Assembly (NCBI RefSeq): GCF_022201045.2
Contig: NC_068557.1
Location: 20,747,501-20,811,500 of the forward strand
Length of the DNA stretch: 64,000 nt
Direction: 5' to 3'
DNA from: Citrus sinensis
Taxonomy: Eukaryota; Streptophyta; Magnoliopsida; Sapindales; Rutaceae
Every line of letters starts with the position of its first letter. Positions within the stretch are counted from its first letter, which is position 1. Position numbers and translations under genes: made by a program. Shown in pieces: positions 45,610 to 57,995 of this stretch. The notes beneath the pieces are model-generated. The model was not told the DNA's origin, did not search any database, and saw nothing but the letters and a program-made list of their open reading frames with translations.

Positions 45610-46424
45610 TGTTTTTTCTGAGAGGTAGCGGAATAGGTGCGTAATTCGGTTGTTTGTTGTGGTTGAGAGAGTGCACTTCTGGAGGATCTGCCCGTGGTTC
45701 AAATATGTTTGAAGTTGAATTTTAGTTATTTGGTCATTAATTTCCAATAATTATGTAAAATTCAAAGAGAATATCTTTTGCTGAGCGAAGTCAGGGGCTC
45801 GTTTGATATAGGATTTAGATACTGTTAAATACAAAACTAGGAATTCAAGAATTATAAAAAAAAACGCGTTTGACTTAACTGTATCCAGAAACCGTTTTTG
45901 AATAAAATTCTAATTGTTAGTTCAAAATTAAAAATAAATAAATAAATAAAAAGTAATTTTTTAAGTATTTCACTTACTAGTATCCAAATTAAATTCTAAC
46001 ACATAATTTTTGTTATATTCAACACATTTTTAAACCATGTGATTCTAACATAGATTTCTTTCTATATTCAACGCACCATGTGATTCTAACGTAGATTTCT
46101 TTCTATATTCAACGCACTTCTAAGCCATATGAACATTCAAAAAATTTATACATATTTAATTTTTTGTAAATTATGTGAGTATTCAAAAATTTTTGGTAAA
46201 TATATTGATAGTTTTTCTTTATATTTTGCGTGAATAATTTGACATACACGATCTAAATATACAATTGGCTGAATTTATATTATCTTTATTTGTTTATCAA
46301 TTATTATAGCTCAAAGAAATCAACATTAACAATAAATTTACAATTGTCTTAAGGATATTGCGTTTGAAAAAATTATACTTAAATTAAGCTAAATAGATAT
46401 CGTTATGTTTCGATATTATATATA
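45610..46424. repeat. Direct repeat on the left of RLP copy D
   Basis: This matches 48,440-49,045 over much of its length, sharing GAGAGAGTGCACYTCTGGAGG, ataaaattctaattgttagt and caacattaac.aataaattt. The two copies bracket the degenerate copy D. Confidence 0.65.
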
Positions 46425-48304
46425 TTAAATTGAGTGGAAACCAATTGACGGGCCCAATTCCATACTGGTTGGAGAACCTTGAGAACATATCAACTCTATG
46501 GTTAGAGAAAAATCAACTGACTGGCTGTATCCCATTCGAAATCGGGAACCTCAAGAATCTATCGACTCTATGCTTAGAGCATAAGCAACTGACTGGCCGT
46601 ATCCCATCCGAAATCGGGAAACTTAAACCAATTGCAGCCTCTGTATTTTGGCTCAAATCGATTGAAAGGCTCAATTCCTGGCTGTATCTTTGAGCTGAAG
46701 AACCTTCAATAGCTTGACCTTTCCTTCAACGACTTGAGTGACATAGTTGATCAACATGCTCTTAAACATGAAAAGTCTAGGAGTATTAGTTCTCTCGCTA
46801 AACAAGTTGTCATTGCTAACCAAAACCTCCATCAATACCAATTTTCAGAAATTCGATACTATAGGATTCAGGCCATGCCATCTTAGTGAGTTCCTCCAAC
46901 AAGATAGCTGGCAAAGCACCTCGATGGTTTTTAAATGTGAGTCGAAATAGTTTGTATTATTTGAACCTTTCTTACAATCTATTGAACGGCTTCGAGCAGG
47001 ATCTGCCTCTTCTTCCATGGTCTATAATGGATACTTTAATAAGCTGCATGGACCACTGCCAGTTCCATCATCAGTGTCCATCTATTCCTCTCTAGTTACG
47101 AACAAACAGCTGAAAGGGGAAATTCCACCACGGATATGCAGTTTGAAAGCTCTTTACCCCTTGATTTGTCTTACAATAACTTAAGCGGCATGTTTCCAGA
47201 ATGTTTGGGCAGTTTCAGTGTTAAGTTGTCGGTATTGAAACTGCAGAGTAACAACTTTCGTGGGAGTATCCCTCAAACATGTAAGAATGAGGCCAATCTG
47301 GCGATGATTGAATTAAGCAGTAATTTGTTGGAAGGGAGAGTTCCTAAATCACTAGCCAGCTGTACCGAGCTAAAATTTCTTAATCTTGGTAACAATTAAA
47401 TCACTGATAACTTTCCTTCTTGGTTGGGAAGTCTTCCAGGTTTAGAGGTTCTCATCGTGAAGTTCAATAGATTTTATGGTGTAATGAAGGAACCTAAAAG
47501 GGGTTTTGAGTTTCCCAAACTGCGCATCATTGATCTCTCTGATAATAGCTTTACGGGTAATCTTCTATCAAAGTACTTCCAATATTGGAATGCCACACGA
47601 AAATATCAGTGCATGTAAGCAAACATATTTGGAAGACTACTTCCTCGCGCTTTTGATAAGTACACCGACTATGGTTATTCTGATTCCTCACTGACAATGA
47701 GTAACAAAGGCACAGAGATGGTGTATGAGAAGCTTTTAATTTTGATCACGGCAATTATTCTCTCCAACAGCAGTTTTGTAGGAGAGATTCCAACATCAAC
47801 TGCTAATTTAAAGGGGCTTCGGACTCTAAACCTTTCCAACAACAGTCTCCGAGGGAATATTTTCATCAACTTTGGGTAACCTAATTGTGCTCGAGTCATT
47901 GGACCTCTCCAATAACAAGCTCTCTGGACAAATCCCACAACAATTTGGAGAGCTGACGTCACTTGAATTCTTTGATGTGTCGGATAACCTGGTCATTGGA
48001 CCGATACCACAAGGGAAACAATTCAACACATTTGAGACTAGTTCGTTCGATGGAAATCCAGGATTGTGCGGAGAACCTTTGCCAAAAAAAATGTGAAAGG
48101 CCTGTGGGCTCCACCAGATAAAGACCCACATTCAGAATCTGTTGTATTCGCATTTGGGTGGAAGACTGTGATTGGATATGCAAGTGGGCCAAAGTCGGAT
48201 TGGTTCTTGGCCACATCTCCAGCAGAAGAAAGTACGAATGGCTCAAAAAGACTTTTCGACCGCAACAGAAAACTAATGGGAGGAAGAGCAGATGCAGGCA
48301 ATGA
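46425..48304 (+). pseudogene. RLP copy D, highly degenerate
   Basis: The copy begins abruptly inside an LRR (NQLTGPIPYWLENL, then NLKNLSTLCL repeats) after AT-rich DNA; the 5' half is lost. The match to other copies continues through the island, C-terminal repeats, C-cap (NPGLCGEPLPKK), membrane helix and tail, but changes frame several times (near 46,650, 46,900, 47,040, 47,150, 47,605, 47,866 and 48,090). TAA at 47,397 is in the same place as one lesion in copy A. The tail and downstream sequence are nearly identical to fragment B. No product is expected. Confidence 0.85.
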
Positions 48305-48439
48305 ATGTAATTAGCGTTACTTGGTGTAGAATCCAGACTCGATCATGAGCTTCAATAAATCTCTTACTACGCTATCCTATTATTTTTATGAGTTTTTAAA
48401 TTTTATCTAATTAAGATCTTCGCTTTGTAATTGTAATTT

Positions 48440-49045
48440 TATATCTGAGAGGTGGTGGAATAGGTGCATAATTGTTGTGACTGAGAGAGTGCACCTCTGG
48501 AGGATCTGCTACCGGTTCAAAGATGTTAAATTTTAGTTATTTAGTTATCAATTGTTCCAATAATTATGTGCAATTTGAAGAGAAATTTTTTTCGCTGAGA
48601 GTACTTGTTAGTGCAAGGAATCATTAAAAAAAGGCGTTTGAATTAAATTTATCCAAAAACTGTTTTTTTAATAAAATTCTAATTGTTAGTTCAAAATTAA
48701 GATAAAATAAATAACTAAATAAAAGTTTTTTTTTTTAAAGTTCTGTTAGCTTACTAGTATCCAAGTGAGCATTCAAAAAAAATTTCGGAAATATATATAT
48801 ATATTGATAGTTTTCTTTATAATTTCGTGTGAATCATTTGATACTCGATATAAATACACAATTAGCGGACTTTGTATTATCTTTATTTGTTTATCAATTA
48901 TTATCTTTCAAACGTAGTTAAGAGAAATCAACATTAACCAAATAAATTTACAATTGTGTAAGGATATTACGTAGCAAAAAATCATCCTGGACAGTAATTT
49001 AAGCTAAACAAATATCCTTACTTTTAGATGCTATATATATATTAG
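48440..49045. repeat. Direct repeat on the right of RLP copy D
   Basis: This is the partner of 45,610-46,424. The two copies differ by small indels and by about 200 bp in total length, so the duplication is not recent. Confidence 0.65.
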
Positions 49046-49384
49046 ACGTATTTAAGATTTTTTAAATTAAAAATAGTTTTCAAGTATTATATATCAAGCG
49101 TACATTGAAATACTAGAAATACCAAAAATACAATTCTATTTTAAAATATATTTCAATTTTTAAAAACTGTTTTCAAATCCTAACCAATTTTAAAAACGAA
49201 TTACTTATCACACAGGTCTTCTGCCCGTTTGTTCCCGTAAGTCCTGTTGATCTCAAAAAGCCAATCATATTTTCGGGGACGGCCCCACCGTGGAACTTGA
49301 CTTGCACTAGCATGTCATTAAGCCCACAAACGACTTTGACTTTGAGTGCTTGCTTCTCCGGATACCACCACACCACATACGCAT
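49046..49384. other. Intergenic DNA between copy D and the copy E flank
   Basis: No gene was recognised. A 144-codon open frame on minus (49,607-49,173) crosses into the duplicated flank but has no family character. Confidence 0.45.
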
Positions 49385-49989
49385 GCATCGTAGCCACAAG
49401 ATAAAACAAACTTCCCCAATTTCCACACAGAATGATTTGGAGGTGAGCGTTACCCAGAAAACCGCTTTCCGTTGAATAATACCATACGGAACAGGCGGAG
49501 ATCGTCAAGATGAGAATTGGGCCTGAGTTAAGGCCCATTTTTACTTTGTAGCCTTGTAGGTCACCTACATATATTTTCTGTAGAATATTTAATAACCAAA
49601 ACAACAAATAACTTTAATTTTTAAAGCCTGTTAATTCTTATTTTAATTTAAAATATCTAAAATAACTTTAATTTTTAAATTTTACCATTTCTTTTCTCTC
49701 TCCTCTCTCTCATTCTCCACCACTTTCTTTCCTCTTCATTTTCATTAAATATTAAAGATTAATACACTTTCTTTCTTTCTTTTTTTTTTTGTGTATGGAT
49801 GAGAGCAATAATTATGCATCAGCAAACAGTTCTTTTCTAACCAAATCGTAATTATAAACAAAAGTGACAAGAGCAGAAACATGATTTAGAATCTTGGTCA
49901 TATCCTCATTCTCTTGATCATAAGCAGCTCACAAGGATAAGATTTCTTAATTTCCACAAACGACTTTGACTTGGAGCGCTTTTCCTGAT
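49385..49989. repeat. 5' flank of copy E, the counterpart without the solo LTR
   Basis: This matches 40,425-40,989 and then 41,445-41,520 continuously. It is therefore the pre-insertion form of the region before copy C. Confidence 0.8.
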
Positions 49990-50099
49990 ACCACATACTC
50001 ATACATCCTACTGGATAAAACTTCTCAATTTCCACAAATCAATTGACTAGGAGAAATTAAAAAACCCAAGAATTATTTTTACAAAACCTGCAGGTTGCC

Positions 50100-50107
50100 T
50101 ATATAAA
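50100..50107 (+). promoter_or_regulatory. TATA box of RLP copy E
   Basis: TATATAAA stands 90 bases before the ATG at 50,190, in sequence identical to that before copy C (CCTATATAAAGGCAACGCTG). Confidence 0.65.
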
Positions 50108-50189
50108 GGCAACGCTGTTTTACTACCATGCACGCATGCAATAAAAGCAAAATCACTTAAAGCCATTTTAGAATTCCTGTTGAGACGTA

Positions 50190-53100
50190 ATGGGGTTATC
50201 TTTAACTTTCTTCACATTTAGACATTTAGTTTGTTTTTCCTTCTTAATATTTCATCTTGCAATTGGTCACTTCATTTCTTCTACTCAGCCACTCTGCCAT
50301 GATCATGAGCGTTCTGCCTTGTTGAATTTCAAGGAAAGTCTTGTCATTAATCAGGTTGCTTCCTCTTATCCTTCTGCTTATCCCAAGGTTGCATCATGGA
50401 AGCTGGATGAAAAAAATAAGGACTGTTGCTCATGGGACGGTGTCAAATGCAATGAAGACACCGGTCATGTTGTGGAGCTCGATCTTGCTAGCAGTTGCCT
50501 CTATGGTTCTATCAACTCTACCAGCAGTCTCTTTCAGCTTGTCCATCTGCAACGGCTTAGTCTCTTCGATAACAACTTCAATTTCTCTGAAATCCCTTCT
50601 GAAATCTTAAACTTTTCAAGGCTGACCCATCTAAATCTCTCTCGGTCTTATTTTTCTGGTCAAATACCCGTAGAGTTGCTGGAGCTTACCAATTTGGAGG
50701 TCCTTGATCTATCATATTGTGATTTTGATAATTTTTATCTGAAGCTCCAAAAGCCAGGTCTTGCAAATCTAGCTGAGAATTTAACCAACCTGAAAGCACT
50801 TGATCTTATCAATGTCTTCATTTCTTCAACAGTTCCTCATACTTTGGCAAATTTATCTTCTTTGCGTTTCTTGTCTCTCAGTGGATGCCATTTGCAGGGT
50901 GAATTTCCCCAAGAGATTTTCCAGTTACCCAACCTTCAATTCCTTGGTGTGATGATCAACCCAAATCTCACTGGATATTTGCCACAATTCCAGAAAAGCA
51001 GTCCCCTTAAAGATTTGAGACTTTCAACCACGAGATTTTCAGGTAAGATTCCAGATTCAATAGAAAATCTTGAATCTTTATCTCACCTGGATATTAGTGA
51101 CTGCTCCTTTATAGGAAAAATTCCATCTTCACTTGGTAACCTTACCAAGCTCGAATATCTATCCCTTTCTGGTGTTAATGGATTTTCGAATGAGTTGCCT
51201 ACCTCCATTGGAATTCTTGCTTCTTTGAAAACTCTAGAAATTAGCTCATTTAATTTCTCTGGTACACTTCAGGCTTCACTTGGTAATCTTACCCAACTTG
51301 ATTCATTGACAATTTCAGATAGCAATTTTTCTGGTCCAATGTCTAGTTCGTTGTCTGGGCTCGCTAATCTTAACCAACTCACTTCTTTGAAGTTTCCCTA
51401 CTGCAACTTAAATAATGAGATCCTGTTTGCGATCTCCAACCTAACACAACTTACTGCTTTAGATTTGAATTACAACCAATTAACTGGTCCAATCCCATTT
51501 GGGATCTCCAACCTAACACAACTTACTGCTTTATATTTGAGAAACAACCAATTAACTGGTCCAATCCCATATTCGTTGATGAAGCTTAAAAAATTGTCCT
51601 TTCTTTTCTTGGGATTTAATCATCTGAGTGGTCGTATTCCAGTTGAAATTAGTAACCTAACTCAACTGCAGCATCTGCAATTATCATCGAATCAATTGGA
51701 AGGCTCTGTTCCAAGCTCTATCTTTGAGCTTAGGAATCTAGAAGGGCTTGACCTTTCCTTCAATAATCTCAGTGGCACAGTGGATCTAAACATGTTCCTT
51801 CTTAGCTTCAAACGTTTACAAATATTAAATCTCTCGTCAAATAAAATGTCAATGCTCACTAGAACCACTTCTAGTACCAATATGCAGAAATTTGAGATAA
51901 TAGGATTGAGATCATGCAACCTTAGCGAGTTCCCATCTTTTTTGCACAACCAAGACAAATTGATGTCACTGGATCTTTCCTCTAACAAGATAGATGGAAA
52001 AATACCTGAATGGTTGTTCAGTGCAGGTACAAATAGTTTGGAATATTTGAACCTTTCTTACAATCTATTGATGGATTTCGAGCACAATCTCCGTATTCTT
52101 CCATGGAATAATCTTGGAGCCTTAGACCTTAGGTTTAATAAGTTGCAAGGGCCACTCCCAATTCCATCAGCGTCAATCTTTTCATATCTTATTTCAAACA
52201 ATCAGCTGACCGGGGAAATTCCACCATCAATATGCAGTTTGAATGGTCTTCATGCTCTTGATTTGTCTTACAACAACTTAAGCGGCATGCTTCCTGAATG
52301 TTTGGGCAATTTCAGTGTTGCGTTGTCAGTATTAAAATTGCAAAGTAACAACTTTCAGGGAAGCATTCCTCAGACCTTCATGAAAGGAACAAATCTGGCT
52401 ATGATTGATTTAAGCAACAATTCATTGCGTGGGAGAATCCCGAAATCACTGGCAAATTGTGTGAAGCTCAAATTTGTCCATCTTGGGAATAACCGAATCA
52501 CTGATGTCTTCCCTTCCTGGCTGGGAACTCTTCCAGAGTTAGAGGTTCTTATCTTGAAATCCAATAAATTTCACGGAGAAATAAAGGAACCTCGAACAGC
52601 TTTCGATTTTTCGAAGCTCCGCATCATTGATCTCTCTCACAACAGATTTGGGGGCAATCTTCCGTCGAAGCACTTCGATTGTTGGAATTCCATGAAATAT
52701 GTCAATGCAAGTAACCTAACATATATGCTTGATACACTAAGGCCAAACAGTTATCCTGTATCTACCTATTTTGGCTTTTTTGATTACTCACTGACAATGA
52801 GTAACAAAGGCACAGAATTGGAATATGAGAAGCTCTCAAATCGGATCACAGTAATTATTCTCTCCAACAACAGTTTTGTAGGAGAGATTCCAACATCAAT
52901 TGCTAATTTAAAGGGGCTTCGAAATCTCGACCTTTCCAACAACAATCTCCAAGGGCGCATTCCATCATCTTTGAGTAACCTAACGGCGATAGAGTCAATG
53001 GACCTTTCCAGTAACATGCTCTCAGGAAATATTCCTCAACAACTCTAAGAGCTGACGTCACTTGAATTCTTTGATGTGTCGGATAACCTGCTCACAGGGC

Positions 53101-53420
53101 CAATACCACGAGGGAAACAGTTAGACACATTTGGGAAGAGTTCATTTGATGGAAATCCAGGGTTGTGTGGAGGACCTTTGTCAAAAAAATGTGACAACTC
53201 CGAGGCTTCACCACCAGAAGAAGATCCGCACTCAGAATCTGTATTTGCATTTGGTTGGAAGATAGTTGTGATTGGATATGCAAGTGGGAAAATAATAGGA
53301 GTCATTCTTGGGCACATCTTCAGTACAAGAAAGTATGAATGGCTCGCCAAGACTTTTCACCTGCTACCGAAAGCTAATGGGAGGACGAGGAGAGTCAGGG
53401 GACATAGGCAACGGATGTAA
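50190..53420 (+). pseudogene. RLP copy E, complete except for one stop before the membrane segment
   Basis: This is the best-preserved copy. One open frame of 952 codons (50,190-53,048) carries the signal peptide, N-cap (CHDHERSALLNFKESL, CCSWDGVKC), a long LRR series, island and C-terminal repeats. TAA at 53,046-53,048 stands where related copies read Gly in the start of the last repeat (QQFGEL or HQLGEL). The same frame then continues 123 codons to 53,420: last repeat, C-cap [13 protein letters not shown], acidic spacer, helix ([20 protein letters not shown]) and basic tail. Intact it would be about 1,076 residues. As read, it would give a secreted LRR ectodomain with no anchor. It has one more LRR than copy C. 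It is listed as a pseudogene because of the stop, but an expressed soluble protein or an assembly error remains possible. Confidence 0.9.
51432..51575 (+). repeat. Tandem 72-bp duplication of one LRR unit in copy E
   Basis: Two adjacent 72-bp units start ATCTCCAACCTAACACAACT and each encode one 24-residue repeat ending QLTGPIP. Copy C has a single unit at 42,946-43,017. The units differ at a few bases, mostly in the codons for the exposed strand (DLNYNQ versus YLRNNQ). Confidence 0.85.
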
Positions 53421-54962
53421 TTAACCTTTTTTCTTTTTTCTTTTTTTTTGTATGAAGGGGCTTCTTTATTGTGCATTAAATTTCTTTTTCCTTCTTTCCT
53501 TAGAAGTTCAATAAACGTTTTATCATTGTATATGTACTATATTGTTAGTGCAAGTAGGCTAATAATTTGATGGTTCTTGGCAACTTTTCCTTCAGCATGG
53601 CATTCATATCGGCTGCTGCTTCTTTCTTATTTTTTATTCAGTACCTTATTTGATTGAAGGATCATGTATTTAATTAACACAATTTAAGATAATAGTTGTA
53701 CAAGATTAATGCAGCATTCTCTTTTTCCATATATTCTCTTTTTTTTGGGGGGGGGGGGGTGGGGAACCCCGAACTTAGTTGAAGAATCGCTTAAAATTAC
53801 AAATTAATCTCTCAAAGAGTTCTCTAACAATAATCAACTTTTTGAAGCATTACATGGGGTGCCATATAACTACTGTAAAAAAAATCATTAGTCATCAAAT
53901 AAGTGCCAACAATATAATTGGTAAATATTAACTATCATCAAAACTCAATCACAATGCTAGAAGTGGCATAAAAGTAATTTGAAATAGAAATACCTTTAAT
54001 CAAGTTGTTGAAACATAAAAATATATTGAACATGTGTGTTTACATGTAGAATTTGCTTGGGATTTTAGCTGCATTTTGTAAAACTTTTCAAATAGAAATT
54101 ATTTAATTAAAGCTTTTACATTACCCAAAAAAAATAATTACCAAAAATATTTGAGTTGTTTGATTGTCAACTAGAGTTTTTTTTAAAATTTGTATAATTA
54201 TTTTAATAAATAATTTTTTATAGTTATGTTATAAAAGAATGAAATACAATTATCAAATATAATTAAAAGTACTTTAGACGGTTTAACACTTTTAAAAAAA
54301 CTCACAATGAAAGTACTGGTTAAGACTATGTAAAAATGAAATAACCACAACAAGATTGTGTGATCAACATAGACAAAAGCATGGTTAATAGCCGGCAAGG
54401 AAGAAAGGCTGGGATTGGTTTTCTTTTTCTTTTTCTTTTTTTTAATGTAATCTTTCAATTTTGTCCTCCATAACTTTTTTCTTAATTTATATAATGTTTT
54501 GTACAAAGCGCTTGTTTTCATGTGTTTGTACAAATCGATTTTGCCAAATTCACAGAACTATACTAAAAAAAAGAAAGGACCGCTTACGTGATTAGCTTTC
54601 TTTTGAACCCAAGACAATGCTCTCTATTCCAACACATTTTTTATTTTTATTTTTCCTAGTTCTCTAGATACAACACATAGAAAGAATGTAAAACTTACTT
54701 AAAAGAACGCCATGTAGGTGATGGATGCCATAATTTTGCTCCAATCAAGTTTAGGGTTCAATACTCAAAAGCCATTTGGGTTGATGCTATCTCCTCTTAA
54801 TAGCATAGACAAAAGAAGATCTGATTGTGAGTTACTCCCAGTAACATCACATTTCGCACGCCCTTTAAAAACATCTCGATTCTATGCATGACCCTCAGAA
54901 CAAAATCCTCCAGTCTTCCTATCATAGAGAGTTTTAAAAGGAATTATGTTTAATAAGAAATT
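53421..54962. other. Intergenic DNA between copies E and F
   Basis: 53,460-53,640 resembles the flank after copy C. It has a T8G13 homopolymer at 53,739-53,759. The rest is AT-rich, without a gene or a recognisable promoter for copy F. Confidence 0.55.
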
Positions 54963-57900
54963 ATGCGGTTATTCTTATTTTTAATGCACAACTTGTTCTG
55001 CTCTCAATGTTTCAGCTTACCCTTGCGTTCTGTCTTGTTGCAATTCAAGCAAAGCCTTACCGTTGTTCAGTGTTCTTTTGATGATTATCCTTCAGCTTAT
55101 TCCAATGTGGCATCATGGAACCAGGAAGAAGAAAATAGCGACTGCTGCTTATGGGACGGCATCAAATGCAATGAAGACACTGGTCATGTGATCAGGCTTG
55201 ATCTCACAAGCAGTTGCCCCTATGGTTCTATCAATTCTAGCAGCAGCCTCTTTCAACTTGTCCGTCTAGAATGGTTTGTTCTCTCCAATAACCACTTCAA
55301 CTTTTCTGAAATCCCTTCAGAAATCAAGAATCTGTCAAGATTAACAGCTCTATCTCTCTCTAATTCTTCGTTTTCTGGTCAAATACCAGCAGAGTTGCTG
55401 GAGCTCTCCAAGTTGAAGAGTCTTGATCTATCATTTAATAATTTTCATTTGAAGCTCCAAAACCCGAGTCTAGCAAATCTAGCAGAGAAGTTAGCCAACC
55501 TGAAAGTACTTCACCTTGGACAAGTCAATATTGCTTCTACAGTTCCTCATGCATTGGCAAATTTATCATCTTTGTTTTTCTTATCTCTCACTGATTGCCT
55601 ATTGCAAGGTGAATTCCCCGCAGAGATTTTCTAGTTACCCAAACTTGCATTTCTCACTCTGACGTATAATCACTATCTCACCGGGTATTTGCCAGAATTT
55701 CAGAATAGCAGTGTCCTCATAGATTTGAGGCTTTCACATACGAGATTTTAGGTAAGATTCCAGATTCAATAGAAAATCTTGAATCCTTAAATTCCTTGGG
55801 TATTAGAGGTTGCTCATTTTTAGGAAAACTTCCTCCTTCAGTTGGTAATCTTACTAAGCTCAACCATATATACCTTTCTGGTAATGATTTTTCGAGTGAG
55901 TTGCCTGCTTCCTTGGGAAAACTTTCTTCTTTGAAAACGCTAGAGATCATTTTATGCAACTTCTCTGGCAAAGTTCCGGATTCACTTGGTAACCTTACAC
56001 AGCTGAATTCTTTAACAATTTCTGTGACAAATTTTTCTGAACAAAACTCTTATTCGTTGTCTTGGATCCCTAAACTTAACCAACTCACTTATTTGGACCT
56101 TTCAGGGAGCAAAGTAACTGGTGAGATCTTATGTCTGCTTTCAAATCTAACAGAACTTGCTCAAATAAGTTTGGCTCATAACCAATTAACTGGTCCAATC
56201 CCCTTTTGCTTTATGAACCTGAACAAGTTATCAACTCTGCACTTACATAATAATCAACTGACTGGCCATATTCCAGTTGAAGTTAGAAAGCTAACCCAAT
56301 TGCAGATTTTGCGTTTGGCGGAGAATCATTGACCTTTCCTACAACAATTTGAGTGGCACAGTGGATCTAAACATGTTCCTTCTTAACTTGAAATCTTTAA
56401 CATCATTAGTTTTCTCGTCAAACAAGTTTTCATTGCTCACTGGAACCAATGTCAGTACTAATTTGCCAAATTTCACTGTAATAGGATTCAGGTCATGCAA
56501 CATTAGCGAGTTCCCATATTTTTTGCACAACCAAGATGAATTAGTTTCTCTGGATCTTTCCGCCAACAAGATAGCTGGCCAAGTACCCCAATGGTTGTTA
56601 AATGTAAGCACAAAGAGTTTGGAATATTTGAACTTTTCTGACAACCTATTGTCGGGATTCGGGCAGGATCTCTTTGTTCTTCCATGGTCTAAAATGAATA
56701 CTTTAGACCTTGGGTTTAATAAGCTCCAAGGACCGCTCCCAGTTCCGTCATTAGTGTCAATCTATTCCTATCTAGTTTCAAACAATCAGTTGACAGGGGA
56801 AATTCCAATCCAAATATGCAGTTTGAATGGTCTTCACGCTCTTGATTTGTCTCACAACAACTTAAGTGGCATGCTCCCAGAATGTTTGGGTAATTTCAGT
56901 GTTGAGTTGTCAGCACTAAAACTGCAAGCTAACAACTTTTATGGAATCATCCCTCAAACCTTCATGAACGGAACAAATCTGATGATGATTGATTTTAGCA
57001 ATAATTCATTGCAAGGAAGAGTACCTAAATCTCTAGCCAATTGTGTGAAGCTAAAATTTCTTAATCTTGGGGATAACCAAATCACCGATGTCTTCCCTTC
57101 TTGGTTGGGAACTCTTCCAGAGCTAGAGGTTCTCATTTTGAAATTCAACAACTTTAATGGAGAAATAGAGGAACCTAAAACAGGTTTTGAGTTTCCCAAG
57201 CCGCGCATCATTGATCTCTCTCACAACAGGTTTACAGGTAATCTTCCGTCAAAGCACTTCCACTGTTGGAATGCCATGAAAGATATCAAAGCAAGTATGC
57301 TAACATATTTGCAGGTTAAACTCATGCCGTATGATTTACTTGGGTTTACCTACTATGGTTATGCTGATTACTCACTAATAATGAGTAACAAAGGCATAGA
57401 GATAGAATATCCCAAGCTGTCAAATTTGATCACAGCAATTATTCTCTCCGACAACAATTTTGTTGGAGAGATTCCAGCATCAATCGCCAGTTTAAAGGGG
57501 CTTCGGACTCTTAACCTTTCCAACAACAATCTCCGAGGGTACATTCCATTAACTTTGAGTAACCTAACGGTCACGGAGTCATTAGACCTCTCTAGTAACA
57601 AGCTCACAGGGCAAATTCCTCAGCAACTAGTAGAGCTCACATCCCTTGCATTCTTTGATGTGTCACACAACCATCTTAAGGGAGCAATACCACAAGGGAC
57701 GCAGTTCAGCACATTCACGAATGATTGGTTTGCTGGAAATCCAGGATTGTGTGGAGAACCTTTGTCTAGAAAATGCGGAAACTCTGAGGCCTCACCAGCA
57801 GAAGATGCTCCACCCTCAGAATCTGTACTCACATTTGGCTGGAAGATATTTCTGGCAGGGTATGCAAGTGGGACAATAATATGAGTAGTACCTGGGCACA

Positions 57901-57995
57901 TCTTCTGCACAAGAAAGTATGAATGGCTTACAAAGACTTTTCGATTGCAACCGGAAAGTAATGGAAGGAGGAGAATACATAGGCAAAGAATGTAA
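54963..57995 (+). pseudogene. RLP copy F, near full-length with several lesions
   Basis: The order of parts is that of an LRR receptor-like protein. A damaged N-terminus (the CHDHERS segment of other copies is shortened) is followed by CCLWDGIKC and LRRs to 55,631. TAG at 55,632-55,634 replaces CAG. One base is missing at about 55,749 (GATTTTAGG against GATTTTCAGG), and 53 bases are missing at about 56,333. Together these remove 54 bases, so the original frame returns. A 511-codon frame then covers the island, C-terminal repeats and C-cap (NPGLCGEPLSRKC), and stops at TGA 57,882-57,884 inside the membrane helix, where copy A reads GGA. Basic tail remnants reach 57,995. It is the closest relative of copy A. 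Confidence 0.9.

Noticed and set aside
45660..45720. tRNA-like stretch ending in ggttcaaatatg
   Set aside because: The T-loop-like string has no matching acceptor stem or anticodon arm, and the stretch is part of a direct repeat (partner near 48,470).
49173..49607. 144-codon open frame on minus between RLP copies D and E
   Set aside because: No recognisable motif, and it straddles the boundary between unique and duplicated DNA. The matching flank near 40.4-40.6 kb does not preserve it as a gene.
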